Assembly: GCA_018434685.1 (NCBI GenBank) | Contig: JAHDOV010000006.1 | Span: 62,001-126,000 of the forward strand | DNA length: 64,000 nucleotides | Direction: 5' to 3' | Origin: Deltaproteobacteria bacterium | Lineage (GTDB): Bacteria; Desulfobacterota; Desulfomonilia; UBA1062 | Shown here: positions 26,979-36,332 of the stretch, piece after piece | Layout: each line of letters opens with the position of its first letter | How positions within the stretch are numbered: position 1 is the first letter of the stretch | The notes under the pieces: generated by a model | What the model saw: only the letters and a program-made list of their open reading frames with translations | What the model was told of the DNA's origin: nothing | Databases searched by the model: none | Position numbers and translations under genes: made by a program

Positions 26979-27536
26979 TCATGGCACCTCTTTCAGCCAG
27001 TCCTTTTTCCAGTAATAGAGACAGCACCGGTCGCACCGTATGCTGGTTCCATCGCAGTACAGATCCTCGAGGATCACGAGATCCCTGCACTTGTGGATCT
27101 TCTCTCCTCCCTGGTCCAGCACATACAGGGGTTCTTTGAGAACCCTGCCGGTGGTGTTGCTGTATGTCTTCATGCCCTCCATAAAGCTCAGGCCCTTGCA
27201 TTTCCCGTTCTTGTTCAGGGTGGTCCTGATCTGCTGGTAGGGCAGAACCGTTACCAGATCGCCGGTCGTGAGATCCTTGTGCAGGATCTGCCGGTCCTGG
27301 ATGGTAGCGGCGGTATCATGGGAAGGATCCGCTCCGGGCAGCAGCCTGCCCAAGACCCTGGCATATCTCACAATCCTGCGTCTGAGAGCCGGCAGTATCC
27401 GCAGCATAAAGTGCCAGCAGATCTCTGCCGTGTTGAAGTCGCGCCCCATCCGGTCGAGGCAGGTATACTGGCATACACAGGCGTCTTTGCTGCCCTCGGC
27501 GGGTACCTGATCAGATCTGTTCCGATATAAGCTCAT
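26979..27536 (-). CDS. Cys-rich protein, paralogue of the next gene (long form)
   Basis: The 185-residue product has an N-terminal extension with a CVCQYTC motif and an Arg-rich amphipathic stretch, followed by a domain of about 100 residues: 'TGDLVTVLPYQQIRTTL', 'GLSFMEGMKTY', 'HKCRDLVILEDLYCDG' and 'CDRCCLYYWKKDWLK'. The same pattern occurs in the neighbouring 27602-27970 gene. Conserved CRD, CDG and CDRCC cysteines suggest metal binding. I do not recognise a named family with known function. The start ATG 27536 follows AGGAG by 9 bases. Confidence 0.7.
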   Translation of the reverse strand: MSLYRNRSDQVPAEGSKDACVCQYTCLDRMGRDFNTAEICWHFMLRILPALRRRIVRYARVLGRLLPGADPSHDTAATIQDRQILHKDLTTGDLVTVLPYQQIRTTLNKNGKCKGLSFMEGMKTYSNTTGRVLKEPLYVLDQGGEKIHKCRDLVILEDLYCDGTSIRCDRCCLYYWKKDWLKEVP

Positions 27537-27601
27537 ACACCGCAACTCCTGTTATCCTGACGGGGCAATCAGTCTCCACCAGGTGGGCATAACAGAGCAC
27601 C

Positions 27602-27970
27602 TCAGCTGTTTTTGAGCCAGGAGGTTTTCCACAGCAGGGTGCAGCAGCGGTCGCAATCTTTACCGCTGAGCATGCCTTTTCCATCACAGACAGGACCACT
27701 CAGCACGACAACATCCCTGCAGGATAACATCTTTCTATACTTCTCGTCGTAGACCCATTTTACTTTCTTCAATACCTTGTAATCCCGGCCGCAGTATCGC
27801 CTCATGTTCTCCATGAAGAGGAGGCCGTCACAGCAGTTGTCTGTGTCGAGCGTCCGGAGGATCTCATCATACGGCAGTATCGTGACGGTATCTCCGGGCC
27901 TGACATTCGCCGAGCCATACCTTTTTGGTAAGGCACAACCACTGCTCAAGAGTTTGTCCCAGAAATTCAT
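27602..27970 (-). CDS. Cys-rich protein, paralogue of the previous gene (short form)
   Basis: The 122-residue product is essentially the single domain: 'PGDTVTILPYDEILRTL', 'GLLFMENMRRYCG', 'YKVLKKVKWVYD', 'LSCRDVVVLSGPVCDG' and 'DCDRCCTLLWKTSWLK'. It aligns over about 98 residues with the C-terminal part of the gene just downstream on the same strand, with only one short gap. Shared order of cysteines, GLxFME and terminal WLK identifies a tandem duplication. AGGGGGCTCAG precedes the ATG. The domain may be a small SH3-like or metal-binding fold, which is inference. Confidence 0.7.
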   Translation of the reverse strand: MNFWDKLLSSGCALPKRYGSANVRPGDTVTILPYDEILRTLDTDNCCDGLLFMENMRRYCGRDYKVLKKVKWVYDEKYRKMLSCRDVVVLSGPVCDGKGMLSGKDCDRCCTLLWKTSWLKNS

Positions 27971-28193
27971 CTGAGCCCCCTGGTGTTACCAACTGCCCGG
28001 AACTGAATGGTCGGTCCGTATCCCTGCAGCCAATTTTCCCCTGATTTCTCCGCTGCGTCTCTGGTTCCTGAACGGAGTCACCCTCGTCAGTGAATAAGTT
28101 AACTTCGAACCGGGTGATATTCAAGTCATGGGGATCGAGATTCAAATTGAAAGGCAGCAGAGCCGTTCTTCCTGCAGGGTCTGTGACTGGATG

Positions 28194-28496
28194 CTAGCGG
28201 CGTCCGCGCGGGTTTCTCTGCATGAACATCTCCATCATCATGTACAGATATGCTCTCTCCCTCTCGTCATCAGGGGGGCGAGCCTCTGCAGAGGCAGAGA
28301 AATAGGCAGCCTGCCTGTGTGGATCGCACAGGGCCTCGTAGGCATGCACGATCTCCTTGAACCGCTCGTTCGCCAACGGGTCATGTGCGTTCACGTCGGG
28401 GTGGAATTTCTTTGCAAGTCTCTTATAGGCCCTTTTGATTTCCTCTATGGAGGCGTTTTCCTGGATGCCGAGAATCTCATAGTAGTTTGTACGCAT
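28194..28496 (-). CDS. J-domain (DnaJ-like) protein
   Basis: The 100-residue product is little more than a J domain: 'NYYEILGIQENASIEEIKRAY' is given here as NYYEILGI, followed by 'KRLAKKFHPDVN' with the HPD tripeptide, and 'ERFKEIVHAYEALCDPHRQ'. J domains stimulate the ATPase of Hsp70 (DnaK). There is no Gly/Phe or zinc-finger region, so it is a specialised co-chaperone. The tail 'YLYMMMEMFMQRNPRGRR' is unusually Met-rich. No client is evident from neighbours. Confidence 0.9.
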   Translation of the reverse strand: MRTNYYEILGIQENASIEEIKRAYKRLAKKFHPDVNAHDPLANERFKEIVHAYEALCDPHRQAAYFSASAEARPPDDERERAYLYMMMEMFMQRNPRGRR

Positions 28497-28580
28497 GGGG
28501 AGGAAAATACCACCAATTCCCGGTTCGATAAAGAGCGAAATTTTTAACCATTGTGAAATCTGACGCGCAAAAGATTCCGG

Positions 28581-29231
28581 CTAAACCCTGTGCGCCTTCA
28601 GGGTCTGGGAAACCACAAGACTGAAGATGCGCTCCATGGGTGCATAGTCCCTGGTCAATCCCGACCGGACTGCCGAAAAGTATGCATCCTTTGTCTTTTC
28701 CCGTATCGGGCTGAAGTCCAGTAAGGGCAGGCCGGCCTGCAGGGCCATGAGGACAGCCAGGAGCCTTGCCAGCCTCCCGTTTCCATCTCTGAAGGGGTGG
28801 ATCAATATCAGTTCGGTATGGACGATGGCCAATGCGCTGATGATCCGGGCCTGATCCGTAAAGGTGCAGGGCGTATATCTTCTCAGGATGTCCTTTTCAA
28901 AAGATCCCATCAGTCTGGGTACCTGCGCTGGTGCGGCAAAGGTGAAAGCATTGTCGCCGATGAGGACCTGGCGATATTTTCCGGCCCATTCGTATATCGA
29001 GACAAGCCATTCCTTATGCAGCCGGCAGAGATCATCCGCGGTAAAGCGATGGCCGCGATCAAGGGCCTGAACGGCATGATCCGTGGTGCGGGCGAGTTCG
29101 CTGGTCTCGAGGCGTTCCATCTCATGCATGTTTATGATTCCACGGAGATTTCTCAGAACACCTGATCGCGAACCCGGTTCATACTGTTCTTCGATCATGC
29201 CCGATGTTTCATGTCGACCGGCTTTTACCAT
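28581..29231 (-). CDS. Fic family protein (AMP transferase fold)
   Basis: The 216-residue product carries the canonical Fic motif HPFRDGNGRLAR near residue 144 and the preceding flap 'AFTFAAPAQVPRLM'. The N-terminal part 'YEPGSRSGVLRNLRGIIN' belongs to the common bacterial Fic cell-filamentation branch. Fic proteins transfer AMP or other groups to target hydroxyls. I do not see a clear inhibitory [ST]xxxE[GN] helix or an adjacent antitoxin gene; 'SGMIEE' near the N-terminus is only partially like it. Intact motif suggests an active enzyme. Confidence 0.9.
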   Translation of the reverse strand: MVKAGRHETSGMIEEQYEPGSRSGVLRNLRGIINMHEMERLETSELARTTDHAVQALDRGHRFTADDLCRLHKEWLVSIYEWAGKYRQVLIGDNAFTFAAPAQVPRLMGSFEKDILRRYTPCTFTDQARIISALAIVHTELILIHPFRDGNGRLARLLAVLMALQAGLPLLDFSPIREKTKDAYFSAVRSGLTRDYAPMERIFSLVVSQTLKAHRV

Positions 29232-29438
29232 GGCGCTCTAACTCCTGTGCTTCAGGATTGATGAGACTTCCTCATGATGTTTGACAGACAGAACTATAAT
29301 AATGGCCGTTGCCGTAAGAGATGCAAGCCTCCTGCAGCATTTTTTCTGGACAAGGGGTTGCAGGAGAGATCCTGATCCATGCATTGCCGGCATTGGTACC
29401 ATGCTGAATTTCCGGCAGGCATGGATTGTGCCGGGGGG

Positions 29439-31214
29439 TCACTGCCGATTGGTTTTATGATCGGGTGGCAGATGCGGGCCTTTCTTTTTTGTCGAGTGGT
29501 GAGGCTGCGGATCTTCATCGAGATCGAGGACTCTCCTGGAGCCGGGTGTGTCGGTCACCTTCGCGTGTATTCCTGCGGCCTCATTCCCGGGTTCGATCCC
29601 GGGCAGATAAATATCGAAGCTGGTCCCTTCTCCTGGTGAACTCCTGCAGGTGATCGTGCCCCCATGGCTCTTCACTATCCCGTGAACGACCGATAATCCC
29701 AGGCCGGACCCGAAGTCCTTCCCCCTGGTGGTAAAATACGGGTCATAGATGCGGCTGGTGACTTCCGGGGACATGCCTTTGCCGGTGTCGCTGACAGTCA
29801 GTCTGACATAGGGGCCGGGCGGCAGGTCCAGGAGGAGGGCAGCGGCATTGCGATCTACATCCACGGTCTCGAGCCGCACCTCGAGATCCCCGCCGGTTTC
29901 ACCCATGGCAGTGACCGCGTTGGTGCAAAGATTCGTGATCATCTGGCTGATCTGACCAGGGTCGCCGAGCACCATGCCGGGATCGTCAATGTGCTCGCTG
30001 ACTCTGATCCGCTCAGGCAAGGTCGGTCGTATGGTCTTGAGTGCCTCCCCAATGATGGAGTTCATGGATACCGGTGCGAAGGTCCTTTGGGTATGATGGC
30101 TGAAGGTAAGGAGCTGATGTACGAGCCTTTTCGCCTGGAAGGCCGCCATGGTCACCTCTTTGAGGTTGTCTCTTACCGCACCCGTGTCTTCATGAGCGCT
30201 TATCAATGTGGAGGCAGCCATCTTTGTATAGCCGATGATAACCTGGAGAATGTTGTTGAAATCATGGGCAATGCCTTCGGCAAGGGTTCGTATGGACTCT
30301 CGCTTCTGGAACTGTGCAAGATCGGTATCGATCCTCTTTTTTTCCTGTTCGCTCCGTCTGAAAGGAGTCAGGTCGGTCATGACAACGACCAGACACTCCT
30401 GTCCGTCATAGTGTATCGGCCTGGCAGACAGGAGGGTCTGAAGGATGGACCGGTTCTTCCGGTAGCACAGGTGTTCTTCGCTGGAGACCGGTTGAGAGTA
30501 TTTCATGGCCTTGATGAGCATGTCATAATCCGTATATCTCACCGGCAGGTTCAGGTCATAGACCGTTTTTCCGATGATCTCTGCAACTGAATAACCGGTC
30601 ATTCTGCAGAAGCAATTGTTTGCATAGAGATACTGCGCATCTGCCATGCGGACGACACTCACGGCATTAGGCAGGTTCTGGAGTGTTGTGCGGCACCTGA
30701 GTTCACTCTCCCTGAGTGACTTTTCCATCTCGACATGCCGGGTAATGTCCTTGGCCATGGAGACCATTGCCACGACACTGCCCTCGCGAGTGACGGGGAA
30801 ACCCTCCACCTCAGCCAGCCTGGCTTTCCCATCCTTGGTTATGAAACGGTAAATGTTCGCATAGACTCGACTCCCGGAGATGTTCTGCTGGGCATTTTCC
30901 ATGATCTCGTCAACGTCTTCGGGGTGAACAATCGCCCGGAGATCGTGAAAGCTCCTGCCGATGAGGTCTTCGGGCCTGTACCCGGTTATTCTCTCCACGT
31001 TCGGTGACACGTACAGAACCTGCAGCTGGTTACTGTAGGAGAACATGATGTCGTTGCTGAACTCGAAATATATTTTGTACTTCTCGTCGCTTATGCGCAA
31101 CGCCTCGGCTGCCAGCCTGAGCTCTGATTCCGATCGTTCGAGTTCCGAGATCCGGCGGCGCGCCTGGTTCAACTCCTCTATGAGCTGCCCTGCCGTCTTG
31201 TTCTCATGATCCAT
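29439..31214 (-). CDS. Cytoplasmic PAS-PAS sensor histidine kinase
   Basis: From ATG 31214 the product has about 591 residues, with a short coiled start (AGQLIEELNQARRRISELE), two PAS domains (about 45-165 and 175-290), HisKA with '[19 protein letters not shown]' and HATPase with 'GKGMSPEV' and 'GSGLGLSVVHG'. No membrane helix is visible, so it is cytosolic. After the ATPase domain a 45-residue tail begins 'RVLDLDEDPQ', which looks like the first strand of a receiver that then breaks off. GGGGAGGACAGCCGGC precedes the ATG. No partner regulator is adjacent. Confidence 0.85.
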   Translation of the reverse strand: MDHENKTAGQLIEELNQARRRISELERSESELRLAAEALRISDEKYKIYFEFSNDIMFSYSNQLQVLYVSPNVERITGYRPEDLIGRSFHDLRAIVHPEDVDEIMENAQQNISGSRVYANIYRFITKDGKARLAEVEGFPVTREGSVVAMVSMAKDITRHVEMEKSLRESELRCRTTLQNLPNAVSVVRMADAQYLYANNCFCRMTGYSVAEIIGKTVYDLNLPVRYTDYDMLIKAMKYSQPVSSEEHLCYRKNRSILQTLLSARPIHYDGQECLVVVMTDLTPFRRSEQEKKRIDTDLAQFQKRESIRTLAEGIAHDFNNILQVIIGYTKMAASTLISAHEDTGAVRDNLKEVTMAAFQAKRLVHQLLTFSHHTQRTFAPVSMNSIIGEALKTIRPTLPERIRVSEHIDDPGMVLGDPGQISQMITNLCTNAVTAMGETGGDLEVRLETVDVDRNAAALLLDLPPGPYVRLTVSDTGKGMSPEVTSRIYDPYFTTRGKDFGSGLGLSVVHGIVKSHGGTITCRSSPGEGTSFDIYLPGIEPGNEAAGIHAKVTDTPGSRRVLDLDEDPQPHHSTKKKGPHLPPDHKTNRQ

Positions 31215-31537
31215 GCCGGCTGTCCTCCCCGGGAAATGAAACAAGAGGATATCGTCTCCCTGTCTCGTGAAGATGTAATCCTCCGAATAGGTGACTGATT
31301 GAAGCCCTAACGCAACTATTACAGATTATAATATAATATTAACCCGGTTCATTGTCAAAGCAACAACGAGGGGGATCAGGGGTTTTCGAGCCGGCATGGA
31401 GACGTCATCCCCCCTGATCCGGACACCCTGGTGTCTCTCCCGAGGATGCTCAATTTACTGCAGGGTCAATTTGTGGTAGAGACCGTGAGGTTCTGACAGT
31501 TCCGGGTTTCTTCAGAAAGAGTGAAGGTACGTATGGT
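31215..31537. other. Divergent intergenic region with hairpin
   Basis: The gap separates the PAS kinase and recQ, transcribed away from each other. It has a short AT-rich core (31320-31345) that could host promoters, and a perfect 10-bp inverted repeat GGATCAGGGG (31373-31382) / CCCCTGATCC (31411-31420) enclosing 28 bases. No T-run follows in either direction. No further feature is recognised. Confidence 0.45.
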
Positions 31538-33352
31538 ATGAAGGGCAGCCCCCTTGCGACACTGGGATCGATCTTCGGGTACGAAGCATTTCGTCCGCAT
31601 CAGCAGGAGATCATCGAGCGACTCATCCGCGGCGAGGACGCCTTTGTTCTCATGCCCACCGGCGGGGGCAAGTCGTTGTGTTACCAGATCCCGGCACTGC
31701 ACCGGCCGGGGGTGGGCATCGTGGTTTCTCCCCTGATTTCCCTGATGAAAGACCAGGTCGACGCATTGCGGGCCTGCGGCGTGAAGGCGGCCTTCTACAA
31801 TTCATCGCTGCAGAGTGCAGAGGCCAGAAAGGTACTGGCCATGCTGCACGGCCAGGAGCTCGACCTCCTGTACATCGCCCCGGAACGGCTGATGAGCGAG
31901 GGGTTTGTGGAGCGGCTTCACGATATCCCCATCGCCCTGTTCGCCATCGATGAAGCCCACTGCATTTCCCAGTGGGGGCATGATTTCCGTCCGGAATACC
32001 GGAAACTGGGCAGGCTGCGCGGTCTGTTCCCCGGCATCCCCCTGATCGCCCTGACCGCTACGGCCGAGCCGCACACCCGCCAGGACATCCTGGATCGACT
32101 GGCCCTGCAGCATTCACCGTGCTATATCTCGGGATTCGACCGTCCCAATATCAGCTATACGGTGATGGAGAAGCAGAAACCTTTTTCGCAGCTCACCGCT
32201 TTTCTGAGGTCACGGTCTGCCGGGGCCGGTATCGTGTACTGCCTGAGCCGCAAGCGGGTGGACAGTGTGGCAGAAAAACTCGTTGAAGCCGGTTTCAGCG
32301 CCGCATCCTACCATGCCGGCTTGTCTGCCCAGCAGCGCAAAGAGGTGCAGGACGCCTTCCTGCGGGACGATATCCGGATCATCGTGGCCACAGTAGCCTT
32401 TGGCATGGGTATAGACAAATCCAATATCCGCTATGTCGTGCACTACGATATCCCGAAGAACATCGAGAGCTACTACCAGGAGACCGGCCGGGCCGGCCGA
32501 GACGGCCTGGCGGCAGAAGCCCTGCTGCTGTTCGGCTATGGCGATATCGCCGTGGCCAGAAGTCTCATCGAGAAGACGCACAATCCCGAACGGATGCGCA
32601 TCGAGCTTCACAAGCTCAATGCCATGGTGGGCTTTGCCGAGGCACTGAGCTGCCGGCGGCGTATCCTGCTGGGCTATTTCGGCGAACGCCTGGAGAGGGA
32701 TTGCGGCAATTGCGACATCTGTCTGCACCCGCCTGAGCTGTTCGACGTGACGGAAGATGCCCGCAAGGCCCTGTCCTGTGTCTACCGGGTGGGGCAGCGG
32801 TTCGGCATGGCACACGTGATCGATGTGCTTCGCGGTTCCAAGAAAGAACGGGTGCTTCAGCTCGGCCACGACAGTCTTTCCACCTACGGCATCGGTGCGG
32901 ACAAGGGCCAGGAATACTGGGCCGGCCTCCTGCGTCACCTGGTGCATCGCGGGTTTCTGGAGCAGGACGTGGGCAATTATTCGGTGCTCAAGCTGAACCC
33001 ATCCGCCGGTGGGCTCCTGCGTGGCGAAGAGACCCTTGCCATGGCCCAGCCGCGCGTGAAGGAGGCTGTCACCTCAAGGTCCCCCCGCCTGAAGGCAGGG
33101 GACATCGAGTATAATCCCGCGCTCTTTGAACGACTGCGGCTGCTACGGAAGAGACTGGCCGACTCGGCCGGGGTACCGCCCTTCGTGATCTTCAGCGATA
33201 CCTCCCTGGCAGAGATGGCTGCCTTTCTGCCCACGAGCAGCGAGGCTTTTCAGTGCATCCACGGGGTCGGCACCCACAAGCTCAAACGCTTCGGACCTGA
33301 TTTCATCGGGGAGATCCGGCGGTTTGTCGAGGGCATGCAGGAGGAAAAGTGA
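31538..33352 (+). CDS. recQ: ATP-dependent DNA helicase RecQ
   Basis: The 604-residue protein has every RecQ landmark: motif 0 'FRPHQQEIIERLIRGED', Walker A 'PTGGGKSLCYQ', 'DEAHCISQWGHDFRPEYR' (motif II plus aromatic loop), 'GMGIDKSNIRYVVHYDIPK', 'QETGRAGRDG' (motif VI), RQC zinc cysteines 'CRRRILLGYFGE' and 'CGNCDIC', and a C-terminal HRDC domain with 'ALF ERLRLLRKRLAD' in a typical position. RecQ unwinds recombination intermediates and stalled forks with 3'-5' polarity. Length matches the family. It is followed after 320 bases by a HerA-like ATPase. Confidence 0.95.
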   Translation: MKGSPLATLGSIFGYEAFRPHQQEIIERLIRGEDAFVLMPTGGGKSLCYQIPALHRPGVGIVVSPLISLMKDQVDALRACGVKAAFYNSSLQSAEARKVLAMLHGQELDLLYIAPERLMSEGFVERLHDIPIALFAIDEAHCISQWGHDFRPEYRKLGRLRGLFPGIPLIALTATAEPHTRQDILDRLALQHSPCYISGFDRPNISYTVMEKQKPFSQLTAFLRSRSAGAGIVYCLSRKRVDSVAEKLVEAGFSAASYHAGLSAQQRKEVQDAFLRDDIRIIVATVAFGMGIDKSNIRYVVHYDIPKNIESYYQETGRAGRDGLAAEALLLFGYGDIAVARSLIEKTHNPERMRIELHKLNAMVGFAEALSCRRRILLGYFGERLERDCGNCDICLHPPELFDVTEDARKALSCVYRVGQRFGMAHVIDVLRGSKKERVLQLGHDSLSTYGIGADKGQEYWAGLLRHLVHRGFLEQDVGNYSVLKLNPSAGGLLRGEETLAMAQPRVKEAVTSRSPRLKAGDIEYNPALFERLRLLRKRLADSAGVPPFVIFSDTSLAEMAAFLPTSSEAFQCIHGVGTHKLKRFGPDFIGEIRRFVEGMQEEK

Positions 33353-33674
33353 AGCGGGGCAGGCCAGACACATGCATTCGGGAATCCCGGCAGGACAGGG
33401 CCCGTGAACAGTATCCCCGGCAGAAGTCTGTGTGGACGCAGGAATGAGGATCCACAATCCAGGATAGATATCTTTGCCCGGGTGCGGCTGAAAGGCCATG
33501 CCGTGCCCTCTGCCGGGCTGCCTTGACTTGCAGCAGTGCTGTCTTATCTTGTTGTTACCGGCATCATCGTGCAATCATGACCATACTTCAGCTTCGGACG
33601 CCCGGTGTTTTCGGGCATCTTCAACCTTGATCACCCTCAACAGGCACCGGTAATACTCCCTGGGAGGTATGAGG
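33353..33674. other. Intergenic gap without recognisable content
   Basis: No gene, tRNA, terminator with T-run, or repeat was found in these 322 bases between recQ and the HerA-like gene. A short imperfect palindrome ('cccggtgttttcgggc') lies near 33601 but is too weak to call. Confidence 0.4.
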
Positions 33675-36116
33675 ATGAAAGAATACGAAAAACTGGGGGC
33701 CTTTTATCTCGGTAAAGAATATGATCTCGCCAGGAAAAGCCGCAGGCAGGAACCGCTCCTGTACGATTCGAAGGATCTCAATACCCATGCCGTCATCATC
33801 GGTATGACCGGGAGTGGAAAGACCGGTCTCGGCCTCGGTATCATCGAAGAGGCCCTGATCGACAATATCCCGGTGATCGCCATCGACCCGAAGGGGGATC
33901 TGCCGAACCTCCTGCTGACCTTTCCCGGACTCGGTGACGATGATTTTCGACCATGGATCAATGAGGCCGAAGCCCTGAACAGGGGACTGACACCAGCGCA
34001 GTATGCAGCCGACCAGGCCGGATTGTGGCGCAAGGGCCTGGCGGAGTGGGACCAGGATCCGCAGCGCATCGCCCGACTGAAATCAGCGGCAGACTTTGCC
34101 GTCTATACGCCCGGGAGCAGCAGTGGCCTGCCGGTGAATATTCTGCGTTCCTTCTCGCCTCCGCCGCCAGCCATTCGAGCAGACCCGGATCTGCTGCGCG
34201 AACGGATCCAGACCACAGCCACGACCCTGCTGGCCCTGGTGTCTATCGATGCCGACCCCATCACCAGCCGGGAACATATCCTGATTTCCACTATCTTCGA
34301 TATCTGCTGGGGGGAGGGCAGGGGGCTCGATCTTGCCGGCCTGATTCATGCCGTCCAGACTCCCCCCTTTGGGCGCATCGGCGTGATGGACCTGGAGAGC
34401 TTCTATCCCGAAAAAGACCGCTTTGCCCTGGCCGTCCGGCTCAACAATCTCCTGGCCACCCCGGGTTTCGAGGCCTGGCTCGAAGGCGAGCCCCTGGATG
34501 TGGGCAGGATGTTCTACACCGACTCGGGCAGGCCGCGGGCCTCGATCTTCACTATAAGCCACCTTTCCGATCCGGAGCGCATGTTTTTCGTCACCCTGCT
34601 GCTCAACGAAGTGCTGGGATGGATGCGCACCCAGACCGGCACCACGAGCCTGAGGGCCATTGTGTACATGGACGAAATATCGGGGTATTTCCCGCCGGTC
34701 AAGACTCCTCCCTCCAAGGCTCCCCTGCTCACCCTCCTGAAACAGGCCAGGGCCTTCGGGCTCGGCGTGGTTCTCTCCACCCAGAACCCCGTTGACCTCG
34801 ATTACAAGGGCCTGTCCAATGCGGGAACCTGGTTCCTCGGCCGTCTCCAGACCGAACGTGACAAGGAGCGCGTCCTGTCCGGCCTCGAGGGGGCAGCAGC
34901 CGGTTCCGGGTTCGATCGCGGCACCATGGAACAGACACTCTCAGCACTGGGGCAGCGGGTGTTTCTGCTTCACAATGTGCATGAATCGCAACCGATCGTC
35001 TTCGAGACGCGCTGGCTCCTGTCGTACCTGGCAGGACCCATGTCCCGGGAACAGATCAGGGGCCTCATGGCAGTCAGAAGGGAGGGTGCGACACTTCCGG
35101 GAGGCGAGGGGATGGCCGCGCAGGAGGTGCCGGGCCGGGCAGCCCGGCCTGCAGGAGAGGCCCAGGTTTCCAGTGAGCCGCCCGTGATGCCGCCGGGGAT
35201 CACAGCCTATTATGTGCCCTCCTCGGGAGCCGGCCAGGGGGTGATGTATCAACCGGCGATAGTGGGCTGTGTGAATGTAAGGTATACCAGTTCGAAGTAT
35301 AAGGTGGATACCACCAGGACGATAACTGTTGCAGCCGAGCTCCAGGATGGTCCTGTGGCCCTGGAATGGGATAATGCCGTAGAGATCGATCTCGGTGCTG
35401 CCCAACTGTCTGTGGCGCCCGTGAGCGGTGCCGTGTTTGCAGAAATGCCTGCTGCTGCCGGACGGGTCGGCTCCTATGAGAAGTGGAGCAGGGATCTCTC
35501 CCGCTGGATCAGCCTGAACCGTCCGCTTGTTCTCTACGGTTCACCGCGGTTCGGCATGACAAGCCTCATGGATGAAGCCCAGGGGGCTTTCCGTGCCCGT
35601 CTGGCGCAGGCCGCACGGGAGAAGAGAGACCTCGAGGTAGAGAAACTGCGCAAAAAGTACAACACCAGGTTCACCTCCCTGAAAAATCGCCGGCTCGCGG
35701 CTGAACAGGCCATTGCCCGCGAGCAGGACCAGGCAGGATCGAGAAAGATTGAGACGGTGATTTCCTTCGGCACGGCAATCCTGAGTGCATTTCTCGGACG
35801 CAAGGCCATCAGTGCGACATCTGCTTCAAGGATGGGAACAGCCATGAAGTCGGCAAGCCGTGTGGGCAAAGAGGGGATGGATGTGGCCCGGGCACAGGAG
35901 CGGGCCCTCTCTATTCAGGCCGAACTCGAAGAACTGGAACGACAACTCGAGGACGACATCCGGAACCTGGAGACGTCCTTCGACCCGGCAGGGGAAGAAT
36001 TGGAGGAGATCCGGGTGTACCCGAAGAAGACAGACATGAACATCAAGGTCTATGGCCTGGCGTGGATGCCCTACCGGAAAGGCGCCGGAGGGGGACTGAA
36101 TCCCGACTGGGTTTAA
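33675..36116 (+). CDS. HerA/DUF87-like ATPase (FtsK-HerA superfamily)
   Basis: From ATG 33675 the product has 813 residues. Walker A 'GMTGSGKTGLGL' lies near residue 45, then 'IDPKGDLPNLLLTFP', Walker B 'AIVYMDEISGYFPP' near 330 and 'LSTQNPVDLDYKGLSNAGTW' further on, as in HerA-type bacterial ATPases. The C-terminal quarter has a long coiled region (about 635-780) interrupted by a Gly/Ala stretch 'TAILSAFLGRKAISATSAS'. HerA ATPases translocate DNA or act in defence and secretion; here no NurA nuclease is next to it. GGGAGG 7 bases before the ATG sets the start. Confidence 0.8.
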   Translation: MKEYEKLGAFYLGKEYDLARKSRRQEPLLYDSKDLNTHAVIIGMTGSGKTGLGLGIIEEALIDNIPVIAIDPKGDLPNLLLTFPGLGDDDFRPWINEAEALNRGLTPAQYAADQAGLWRKGLAEWDQDPQRIARLKSAADFAVYTPGSSSGLPVNILRSFSPPPPAIRADPDLLRERIQTTATTLLALVSIDADPITSREHILISTIFDICWGEGRGLDLAGLIHAVQTPPFGRIGVMDLESFYPEKDRFALAVRLNNLLATPGFEAWLEGEPLDVGRMFYTDSGRPRASIFTISHLSDPERMFFVTLLLNEVLGWMRTQTGTTSLRAIVYMDEISGYFPPVKTPPSKAPLLTLLKQARAFGLGVVLSTQNPVDLDYKGLSNAGTWFLGRLQTERDKERVLSGLEGAAAGSGFDRGTMEQTLSALGQRVFLLHNVHESQPIVFETRWLLSYLAGPMSREQIRGLMAVRREGATLPGGEGMAAQEVPGRAARPAGEAQVSSEPPVMPPGITAYYVPSSGAGQGVMYQPAIVGCVNVRYTSSKYKVDTTRTITVAAELQDGPVALEWDNAVEIDLGAAQLSVAPVSGAVFAEMPAAAGRVGSYEKWSRDLSRWISLNRPLVLYGSPRFGMTSLMDEAQGAFRARLAQAAREKRDLEVEKLRKKYNTRFTSLKNRRLAAEQAIAREQDQAGSRKIETVISFGTAILSAFLGRKAISATSASRMGTAMKSASRVGKEGMDVARAQERALSIQAELEELERQLEDDIRNLETSFDPAGEELEEIRVYPKKTDMNIKVYGLAWMPYRKGAGGGLNPDWV

Positions 36117-36332
36117 GGCCGAATGACAACAGACTTCAGTCGCCGGTATTCTGCAGGGGGTCACTCGAACCGCAACAGGCATGAATGATGAGGCGCGGAG
36201 GGACAATCAGGCCGGGATGTGGTGCGGCTGCCCCAGGGAGGGCTGGCAGGTTCATCTTCCTGGCTTTTGAGCATATTTACTTCGTGGTGTGCCTGATGTA
36301 TCCTCACACCATGAGTACAGGGGGTTGAGCCG

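Noticed and set aside
29586-29603. tRNA T-arm-like sequence cccgggttcgatcccggg
   Set aside because: It lies inside the coding end of the PAS kinase gene, has no matching acceptor stem or anticodon arm and no upstream tRNA body.
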